From CAYJLF01 sp964371055 (GTDB lineage Bacteria; Eisenbacteria; RBG-16-71-46; CAIMUX01): a stretch of 64,000 nt of DNA. Where the stretch lies: the NCBI GenBank assembly GCA_964371055.1, contig CAYJLF010000025.1:1-64000 (forward strand). Direction: 5' to 3'. A program made the translations under genes and the position numbers. Of this stretch, positions 52,214 to 58,713 are shown piece by piece (positions within the stretch are counted from its first letter, which is position 1; every line of letters starts with the position of its first letter). The notes beneath the pieces were generated by a model. That model searched no databases. It saw nothing but the letters and a program-made list of their open reading frames with translations, and had not been told where the DNA came from.

Positions 52214-53104
52214 ATGAACATCAGAACACTGTGGCGGGCGTTGCCCGCCTTGATCCTCGCGGCCGGCCTCCTCGGTCCGCCGGGAGGGGTGCGCGCCGCC
52301 GATGACGGCGCCGCCGAGGTCACGGCGTTCGTCATCACAAACTGGAACGCAGAGTGCGACGCCAACCGGATCAACGACTGGGACAACATGGTGCGCGCCT
52401 GGTACAACGAGATGCGGGACGACGACGCGCCTCCGGACGGCCACGGCCTGGGTGCCTACGCGATCGGCTGGTTGAACAACGACAATTGGATCGTCGACAG
52501 CCAGTTCTGTGACCCCGACCTCGTCTCCTGGGGCGACGACGTGAACCATGCGGAGGTGCCCGACGCTTTCATGGCCGGCCTCCACGGCGGCAACAACAGC
52601 AACGACCACCGCTGGATCGGCTACGTCAAATACGACGAACCGGGCGGCGGCAACTGCTGGACCTACCAGGGTCACATCAAGCTGGGGGACGACGATCTCG
52701 AGTTCTTCCATCTCTCCTCCTGCTACAGCATGGATCGCGAGGACTGGTGGAACGAGTGGAACAGCTCCTTCGACGGGCTGCACGAGGTCGACGGGTTCCA
52801 CGGTGTCATGTGGATCGACGACGACTACGCTTCGGACTACCGGCGCTTCGCGGACGACGCCTACTGGATGTCGATCGCCGAATCCTGGGTGGACCACATG
52901 TACCAGTCGCCCTGGTTCCGCGCCGATCAGTGCCCCGTCTCGCGCGTGGTCGGGTTCGACGCGGACGACAGCCGCGACCGGCTGAATTCCGAACGCTACA
53001 ACGACGTTTTCGCCGATCCGCCGGGCTACCCCAATCAACCGAGGAGCCATCGGGCGAAGTACATCGGAGGCTGTGACCCCGAGGGAATGGGAGAACTGCC
53101 ATGA
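52214..53104 (+). CDS. Secreted DUF6345-like protein with His/Cys pair
   Basis: The predicted protein has 296 residues with a signal peptide (1-29, ending GGVRAADD). The mature protein is Trp/Asp-rich. His124 lies in GLHGGNN and Cys170 in FHLSSCYSM, each at the end of a strand as in clan CD (caspase/gingipain-fold) peptidases. The segment FDGLHEVDGFHGVMWIDDD matches the DUF6345 pattern as I recall it. GAGAGGAGG precedes the ATG. It overlaps the next gene by 4 bases. Peptidase activity is a hypothesis; the family is uncharacterised. Confidence 0.55.
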   Translation: MNIRTLWRALPALILAAGLLGPPGGVRAADDGAAEVTAFVITNWNAECDANRINDWDNMVRAWYNEMRDDDAPPDGHGLGAYAIGWLNNDNWIVDSQFCDPDLVSWGDDVNHAEVPDAFMAGLHGGNNSNDHRWIGYVKYDEPGGGNCWTYQGHIKLGDDDLEFFHLSSCYSMDREDWWNEWNSSFDGLHEVDGFHGVMWIDDDYASDYRRFADDAYWMSIAESWVDHMYQSPWFRADQCPVSRVVGFDADDSRDRLNSERYNDVFADPPGYPNQPRSHRAKYIGGCDPEGMGELP

Positions 53105-54339
53105 ACATCCGAACAGACCGAGCGGCCGTGCTCACCGGCGCCGCCACGGCGTTGCTGGCACTGCTGACCATTCTCCCCGCGCCCGCCCGGCCGGAGGAGG
53201 GAACGCCCCCCCCGCCGATTCCGCGGGTGAAAGACATGAGCTATTACCTCGCTCTCGTCAACACGACGCTGCCTTCCTTTTCTTCTTCCATGATCACCGT
53301 TCCGAACGGACCCGACTGGATGGCCGGAAAGACCGTCGCCGCCGTGGCGGCGGCGATGCTGGACTCTCCTCCGGGCACCATCCTGACCAGCGGTCAGATC
53401 GTCATGGGATTCGACCCGCCGGACGGCCCCCGCTACATCAAGATCGACTTCGGCGACGCGTACATCCGTCACGCGAACCAGGACCGGTCGTTCCGCGCCG
53501 GTCTTCCCTGCACGGCCGTGCCGGCGACCTCGGCGGACGCGGCTTTCACGGCCACGGTGGGGGCGCTCGGCCTGCCTACTTCCGAGTGGGACGCGCGCAC
53601 CGTCGACCTGGTCATGGAACGGGGCGTCGACGGCGAGGCGCAGGACCCGACCCCGGAGCTGATCTGCCAGGTCGAGCGCATGGTCACGATGACGCGCAAA
53701 GCGGCCAACGGCTACCCGATCTTTGGCTCGATCGCCCGGGAGGCGATATCCAACGCTGGCGAGCGGGCACGGCTCCTGATCGAGTGGCCCCGGTTCGTCA
53801 TGGCGACGGGGCTCGTCATGCGGACCCGCACCGAGGTGGTGGCCGACCTGGCCCAGCGGATCCTGGCCGCCGAGAGCAACGGGACCTCCCTCGGCGCTGA
53901 GGTCGATCTGGAGATCCGCCTCGGGTACGCGCCGACGCCCGAGGGGTACGTGCCGGTCGCACGGGCGGCCTTCCTCGACATCTATGCCCGCTTCCCCGGG
54001 CAAGTCGTGAACATGCCCCTGGCGTACAACCCGTCGTCGGAAGTGGCAACACCGGGGTCGATCGCCGAGGTGCAATTCCGGACCCGGATCGATCCGGTCG
54101 GCGGGATTGCGGTCGCGGAGTTCTTCCTGCCGCGGCCCGAGTCCGTTCGCCTCGCGATCGTCGACGTCACTGGCCGCGAGGTCGCGACGGTGGCGGATGG
54201 CGCCTTCTCCGCGGGCTGGCACCAGGTTTCCTGGAACCTTCGCGACCGCGAAAATCGGCGTGTTTCTTCGGGCGTTTACTTCGCCCGGCTCGAGGCCGGC
54301 CGGGAGAGTCCCACGCGCAAGCTGCTGGTCGTGCATTGA
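53101..54339 (+). CDS. Secreted protein with C-terminal FlgD-like sorting domain, coupled to the DUF6345-like gene
   Basis: The protein has 412 residues with a signal peptide (1-30). Residues about 40-310 form a domain I do not recognise, with three Cys near 142-190. The C-terminal 85 residues are a FlgD-like Ig or type A sorting domain (VRLAIVDVTGREVATVADGA, then GVYFARLEAG). The start overlaps the preceding stop codon (ATGA) and both proteins begin MNIRT, so they are made together. A chaperone, inhibitor or substrate of the DUF6345-like protein are all possible. Confidence 0.6.
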   Translation: MNIRTDRAAVLTGAATALLALLTILPAPARPEEGTPPPPIPRVKDMSYYLALVNTTLPSFSSSMITVPNGPDWMAGKTVAAVAAAMLDSPPGTILTSGQIVMGFDPPDGPRYIKIDFGDAYIRHANQDRSFRAGLPCTAVPATSADAAFTATVGALGLPTSEWDARTVDLVMERGVDGEAQDPTPELICQVERMVTMTRKAANGYPIFGSIAREAISNAGERARLLIEWPRFVMATGLVMRTRTEVVADLAQRILAAESNGTSLGAEVDLEIRLGYAPTPEGYVPVARAAFLDIYARFPGQVVNMPLAYNPSSEVATPGSIAEVQFRTRIDPVGGIAVAEFFLPRPESVRLAIVDVTGREVATVADGAFSAGWHQVSWNLRDRENRRVSSGVYFARLEAGRESPTRKLLVVH

Positions 54340-54375
54340 TCCGCGAGCACGCCGGACGGGCCCTCGACGAGAGCA

Positions 54376-54404
54376 TTGCGCGCGGCTTCGAGGAGTGCCA
54401 TACT
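54376..54404 (+). promoter_or_regulatory. Candidate promoter before the choice-of-anchor-L gene
   Basis: TTGCGC (54376-54381), a 17-base spacer and CATACT (54399-54404), with the start predicted near 54411. The leader of about 46 bases contains GTAGGAGG in front of the ATG at 54457. Confidence 0.4.
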
Positions 54405-54456
54405 CTCTGGTGCTCCTCAATGGCGATCGGTACCGGCGTGTCCGTAGGAGGACCTC

Positions 54457-56214
54457 ATGAGCACCATCGGCGGAACCCGTTTGCGCGTCGACGGGGTGGT
54501 TGTAGCCCTTCTGCTCTCGCTGGCCGCCGCGCGGACGGCCTCGGCTGCCGACATGCGACCGACGGGGACGAACTACACCGCCGATCGTGGCGGACGTCCC
54601 AGCCTGACGACCCCGGCCGCGAGCGCGGCGGAACTCCTGCAGTGCCTGCTCGGCCCGGACGTCACCGTGACGAATGCTGTCCTCGTCGGTGCGACGCAAG
54701 CGGCGGGCACGTTCGTTGGAGCTCTCGGCGTGATCGGCTTCGATCAGGGGATCATCCTGAGTTCAGGTGACATCGGCACTCTCGCGGGTCCGAATGTTGG
54801 CGATGCCGCCTCGACCGTCAACCTGACGCCGGGGGATCCCGACCTCGACGCGCTCATCCCCGGATACACGACCTTCGACGCGGTCGTTCTCGAGTTTGAC
54901 TTCACCTGCCCGGCCGCCCAGGATGTCTTGTTCCAATACGTCTTCGGCTCCGAGGAGTACAACGAGTGGGTCGACAGCCCGTTCAACGATGTCTTCGGAT
55001 TCTTCCTGAACGGTACGAACATCGCGCGGGCGCCGGCCGGCTGCAGCAACGCCGGGGCGCCAGTCTCGATCAACCATGTGAACTGTGGCAATCCCTACTC
55101 GGGCGCCGGGCCGAACTGCAACTGCTACCGGAACAACGACCTCGACGACGGTGGCGGTTTCATCGACACGGAGCTGGATGGCTTGACCCAGGTGTTTTTC
55201 GCCTCCGGCACGATTCTCCCGGGCACCAATCACATCAAGATCGCGATCGCCGACGCGGGTGACCAGGTCCTGGACTCCGATGTCATGATCCGTTGCCAGA
55301 GCTTCACCTGCGGGTCTGCGCCCGTCACCGGAGCCTGTTGTCTCCCCTCGGGGCAGTGCATCACGCTGACGAATGGCGACTGCACCGCCAACGGCGGGAC
55401 GTATCACGGTGACCACGCTCCGTGCGTGCCCAGCCCGTGCGGAACGGCCTTCGGCGCCTGCTGTTTTCCGGACATGTCGTGCGAGGTCGAGGATCCCGAT
55501 ATGTGTGGGGTGAACGGTGGCATCTATCAGGGCGACGGGACGCCCTGCGTGCCCAACCCGTGCGGTGCGGCCATCGGCGCCTGCTGCTACGGCGACGGGC
55601 AGTGTGTTCTCACGGATCCGTTTGGCTGCGGTGGCATGTACATGGGCGATTGGACCGCCTGCGATCCCAATCCGTGTGGCGACCTGACCGGAGCATGCTG
55701 CGCCGATGCCGCGATCTGCGAAATCCAGCTCATGAGTCATTGCGGCGACGTGTTCATGGGCGTCGGGACGACGTGCGATCCGAATCCGTGCGAGGCCATC
55801 GTCGGCGCCTGCTGCCATGACAATGGGACCTGTCAGGTCACGCTTGAGGTCGACTGCGGCGACCTGTACATGGGAGCCCGCACGGTGTGCGATCCCAACC
55901 CGTGTTTGACGGCCGGCGTGCCCGAGCCCCCGTCCGCCGACGCGCTTTCCATCCGCCCGTCCCCGAACCCCTCCGCCCGCGGCACAATCATGCTGGTCTC
56001 GGGACCGGCGGGGTCCTCCGCGCGGATTGTCGTGTTCGACGCATCGGGCCGGGTCGTGCGGCAGCTCTGGCAGGGTGCGCTGAGCGGGCAGGCGTTCGGT
56101 GTGACCTGGGACGGCAGGGATGACTCCGGCCGAGAAGTCCCGGCCGGCGTGTATCTGCTGAGGCTGACCACCCCGGCGGCGGAGACGACGAGCAGGGTTG
56201 TGGTGGCGCGCTAG
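54457..56214 (+). CDS. Secreted choice-of-anchor-L protein with five Cys-rich repeats and FlgD-like tail
   Basis: The protein has 585 residues. After a signal peptide (1-31), a choice-of-anchor-L domain (about 45-285) shows VLFQYVFGSEEYNEWVDSPF and DVFGFFLNG. Residues about 292-483 hold five repeats of about 38 residues beginning GACC and ending CxPxPC. The last 75 residues are a FlgD-like Ig tail (WDGRDDSGREVPAGVYLLRL). It is probably exported and held at the cell surface. The ligand is unknown. The repeats are rich in Cys, which suggests disulphide-stabilised stalks. Confidence 0.8.
   Translation: MSTIGGTRLRVDGVVVALLLSLAAARTASAADMRPTGTNYTADRGGRPSLTTPAASAAELLQCLLGPDVTVTNAVLVGATQAAGTFVGALGVIGFDQGIILSSGDIGTLAGPNVGDAASTVNLTPGDPDLDALIPGYTTFDAVVLEFDFTCPAAQDVLFQYVFGSEEYNEWVDSPFNDVFGFFLNGTNIARAPAGCSNAGAPVSINHVNCGNPYSGAGPNCNCYRNNDLDDGGGFIDTELDGLTQVFFASGTILPGTNHIKIAIADAGDQVLDSDVMIRCQSFTCGSAPVTGACCLPSGQCITLTNGDCTANGGTYHGDHAPCVPSPCGTAFGACCFPDMSCEVEDPDMCGVNGGIYQGDGTPCVPNPCGAAIGACCYGDGQCVLTDPFGCGGMYMGDWTACDPNPCGDLTGACCADAAICEIQLMSHCGDVFMGVGTTCDPNPCEAIVGACCHDNGTCQVTLEVDCGDLYMGARTVCDPNPCLTAGVPEPPSADALSIRPSPNPSARGTIMLVSGPAGSSARIVVFDASGRVVRQLWQGALSGQAFGVTWDGRDDSGREVPAGVYLLRLTTPAAETTSRVVVAR
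55330..55905 (+). repeat. Five tandem Cys-rich GACC repeats
   Basis: Each unit runs GACC...C...C...G.Y.GD...C.PNPC, with 6-7 Cys per 35-38 residues. Units start near 55330, 55453, 55576, 55690 and 55804 in the secreted protein gene. Later units are shorter, and DNA identity is only moderate, so the repeat is protein-level and old. Confidence 0.75.
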
Positions 56215-56383
56215 CGGGGCGAAGGAGAAGTAGCGTCGCTCACCCCGCGCCGGGCCGCATCGTCGGGCGCGTGACGGGACCTCGCCGCGGAATCGCGCCG
56301 GCTCTTGAACCATCCGGGCGATCGAGCGGCCCGGACACGGGCCGGTGGCCGATCTCTTCCGTGCCCCGCTGCGAAAACCCCGC

Positions 56384-56911
56384 TCAGGCCCCCTTCACCC
56401 ACTGAATCGAGCTGACCGTGGGATCGAAGTCCCGCGCCATCCCTTCCAGCAGGAGGACCCACGGACCGACCTGGTAGAGGAAGTAGTCCTTCCCCTCGCC
56501 GTCGATCTTCCAGCCCGGCTGCCCCGCGATCGTGAGGGGCGCGGCTGCCTTGAAGAGGCCCTGGGCGCCGCGTGCGCTCGCCTCGACGGCGCCGGCCGCC
56601 GCCTGCGCACCGGCCGCGGCCGGGTACTTCGCGGCGTAGACCGTGATCCGGATCTGTCCCGGAGCGCCGTACGCGGCCACCCAGCTATCGACCGGAGCCG
56701 ACGCGCCGGGCAGGACGGCGGAGACCATCGACTGCGACTCCGCGTGCCGGAAGAGCTGGACCTGCTGAAGGGGACCGATCGCCGCCGGTGCCGCCGCGTC
56801 GAGCGGCTTCGAGGCGCAGCCCCAGAGGATCAGCCCCGCGGCCAGGGACAAGAGAGCGACGCCGACCGAAGCCGGACGCGACGCTCGATGGGAGGAGAGT
56901 TGGTGGTTCAT
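56384..56911 (-). CDS. Small lipoprotein of unknown function
   Basis: The protein has 175 residues on the minus strand. The lipoprotein signal reads VGVALLSLAAGLILWGC, with Cys32 as the likely lipidated residue. The mature part holds a roughly 130-residue domain containing IRITVYAAKYPAAAGAQAAA and GWKIDGEGKDYFLYQVGPWV, which looks like one alpha/beta fold. No family is recognised. There is no ribosome site before the ATG; a consensus promoter puts the transcript start at about the start codon. It is the only minus-strand gene found. Confidence 0.7.
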   Translation of the reverse strand: MNHQLSSHRASRPASVGVALLSLAAGLILWGCASKPLDAAAPAAIGPLQQVQLFRHAESQSMVSAVLPGASAPVDSWVAAYGAPGQIRITVYAAKYPAAAGAQAAAGAVEASARGAQGLFKAAAPLTIAGQPGWKIDGEGKDYFLYQVGPWVLLLEGMARDFDPTVSSIQWVKGA

Positions 56912-56919
56912 GGTCCGAG

Positions 56920-56948
56920 AATCTGTGGGTCCGGGGAGGCGCTGTCAA
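56920..56948 (-). promoter_or_regulatory. Promoter of the lipoprotein gene, predicted leaderless
   Basis: On the minus strand TTGACA (56943-56948), a 17-base spacer and CAGATT (56920-56925). The transcription start is predicted near 56913, only 1-3 bases from the ATG at 56911. The perfect -35 is the strongest in the window. Confidence 0.55.
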
Positions 56949-56981
56949 GGCTCGGGTGCAGCCGGCCGCTTGTCGGGCCGC

Positions 56982-57010
56982 TTGTCCCGCCGCGGCCCCT
57001 CTGTCATGGT
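56982..57010 (+). promoter_or_regulatory. Promoter of the MFS gene, predicted leaderless
   Basis: TTGTCC (56982-56987), a 17-base spacer and CATGGT (57005-57010), ending 8 bases before the ATG at 57019. The leader would be 0-3 bases. There is no ribosome site before the ATG. Confidence 0.4.
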
Positions 57011-57018
57011 ACCCGCCG

Positions 57019-58281
57019 ATGACGAACGAACGATCCACGCCACCGGCCGCGGCGACCCCGATTCCGGGCGCCGGCGGAGTCGGCACGGACAAGCTGCCGC
57101 TGCGGCGGCTCCTCTTCTGGGTCTCCCTCCTCTACTTCGCGGAGGGATTTCCGTTCGGGATCGTCTACGACCTCCTTCCCGTCTACTTCCGCACCGCCGG
57201 CGTCTCGCTGAAAGAGATCGGGCTCCTCAGTCTCTTGGGACTGCCGTGGAGCCTCAAGGTCTTCTGGTCGCCGCTCATCGACCGCTTCGGCGACCGGCGT
57301 CGCTGGATCCAGGGTTGCCTGGCCGGAATGACGATCATCCTGCTCCTCCTCCCCTTCTTCCCGCCCAGCTCGATGGGGCTGGCGCTGCGCCTGCTTCTGA
57401 TCTCCTTCACCGTCCTGTCGGCGACCCAGGACATCGCCATCGACGCGCAGACTGTCGGGCTCGCTGGAGGAGGACAGGAAGGACCGGTGAACTCCGTGCG
57501 GGTCGCCGCCTACCGCGTCGCCCTCATTGTCGCCGGCGGTGGACTGGTCGCCCTCGCGGGGTTCTTCTCCTGGCCCGTGTTGCTGCGCGTCGCGGGCGTG
57601 ATCATGGCCCTGCTCGCCCTGGCGGTCCGCGCTACGCCGCGGGTCGAGATCTCGCCCGAAGCGCGGCGGGCCGTCTTCCGCCCGCTCTGGTGGTGGCTGA
57701 AGCGCCGCGGTGCGGTGGCCGTCTTCGCGTTCATCCTCACCTACAAGGTCGGGGATGCCAGCATGGGTCCGATGGTCAAGCCGTTCTGGCTCGATCGGGG
57801 TCTCACGCCGGCCGAGGTCGGACTCATCTCCACCACCTTCGGCATGCTGGCGAGCGTGGCGGGCGCGCTGGTCGGCGGCGCCTGGATCGCGCGGATCGGG
57901 ATCTTTCGCGGACTCTGGTTGCTCGGCCTGCTCCAGGCTCTCTCCAATCTCGGTTATGCCACCGTCGCCTGGGCCGACCTCGGGCGTGGCTACGTCTATG
58001 CCGCGTCGGTCTTCGAGAGCTTCACCGCGGGATTGGGGACCGCCGCCTTCCTCTCCTTCCTGATGCGCGCCTGCGATCCTGCTCATGCCGCGGTCCAGTA
58101 CGCGCTCCTCTCCGCCATCTTCGGCTTCTCGCGGTCGATCTCGGGCGCCTTCAGCGGTTGGGCCACCGAGAGGCTCGGCTACGGCGACTACTTCGGCCTC
58201 ACCTTCCTGTTGGCGTTCCCCGCCTACCTTCTCCTCCCGTGGGTGCGGGGCTGGACGCGCCGGACGGGGGAGGGGGCTTGA
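57019..58281 (+). CDS. AmpG-like major facilitator superfamily transporter
   Basis: This 420-residue membrane protein has about 12 helices. LLYFAEGFPFGIVYDLLPVY near the start, LPWSLKVFWSPLIDRFGDRR in loop 2-3 and ATQDIAIDAQTVG in the fourth helix region are the AmpG/acetyl-CoA transporter-like pattern. AmpG permeases import anhydro-muropeptides for cell wall recycling. This could equally be another member of that MFS branch. The gene is divergent from the small lipoprotein, 107 bases apart, with overlapping control regions. Confidence 0.8.
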   Translation: MTNERSTPPAAATPIPGAGGVGTDKLPLRRLLFWVSLLYFAEGFPFGIVYDLLPVYFRTAGVSLKEIGLLSLLGLPWSLKVFWSPLIDRFGDRRRWIQGCLAGMTIILLLLPFFPPSSMGLALRLLLISFTVLSATQDIAIDAQTVGLAGGGQEGPVNSVRVAAYRVALIVAGGGLVALAGFFSWPVLLRVAGVIMALLALAVRATPRVEISPEARRAVFRPLWWWLKRRGAVAVFAFILTYKVGDASMGPMVKPFWLDRGLTPAEVGLISTTFGMLASVAGALVGGAWIARIGIFRGLWLLGLLQALSNLGYATVAWADLGRGYVYAASVFESFTAGLGTAAFLSFLMRACDPAHAAVQYALLSAIFGFSRSISGAFSGWATERLGYGDYFGLTFLLAFPAYLLLPWVRGWTRRTGEGA

Positions 58282-58713
58282 GTTGCCACGAGCGAGGCGG
58301 GGTCGGGGCGGAGGGCGCTGGCGCGGCGGGGCCGTGACCGCGCACTGCAGCGGGGACCGGTGTACCTCGCTGCTCGGGAGGGGACGATCCTCGGGTCCGC
58401 GACCGCGAGCGTGCCCCGATGGGAGGAGGCGAGGCGGGGGAAGTGGACGGACGGTGACGGCGGGAGTAGACTCTTGTCGTGGTTTGACTAAGCTGGCGAG
58501 TGCCGGGAACGAACGTGGTGGTGCGGTGAGGGGTGGGGCTGCCAGAAGACAACGGAGTCGATCGGTCCGGTGTCGTACGAGTGCCGGGCGAGCACTACCG
58601 CCGATGTTTCCATACCGTCGTGGCGACCTGGTCCCAGCGACTGCCGGCCGCCGATCGTGGCGACTGCCTTCGATCGATTCCGCAGGTGAAGAGCTAGACC
58701 GGGGGAGGGCAAG
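58282..58713. other. Intergenic region without a convincing gene
   Basis: In these 432 bases no frame has a ribosome site and recognisable content; the open frames are GC-driven. The region contains the promoter candidate at 58444-58472, and the remainder would be a leader of about 235 bases for the propeller gene. I see no riboswitch or stable terminator. Confidence 0.5.
58444..58472 (+). promoter_or_regulatory. Candidate promoter of the RCC1-like gene
   Basis: TGGACG (58444-58449), 17 bases and TAGACT (58467-58472), the same TAnnnT -10 form seen before valS and the sugar transferase gene. The predicted leader is long, about 235 bases. Confidence 0.3.

Noticed and set aside
58282..58713. 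Possible small gene between the MFS and propeller genes
   Set aside because: Open frames there lack ribosome sites, recognisable motifs and compositional bias of real genes.
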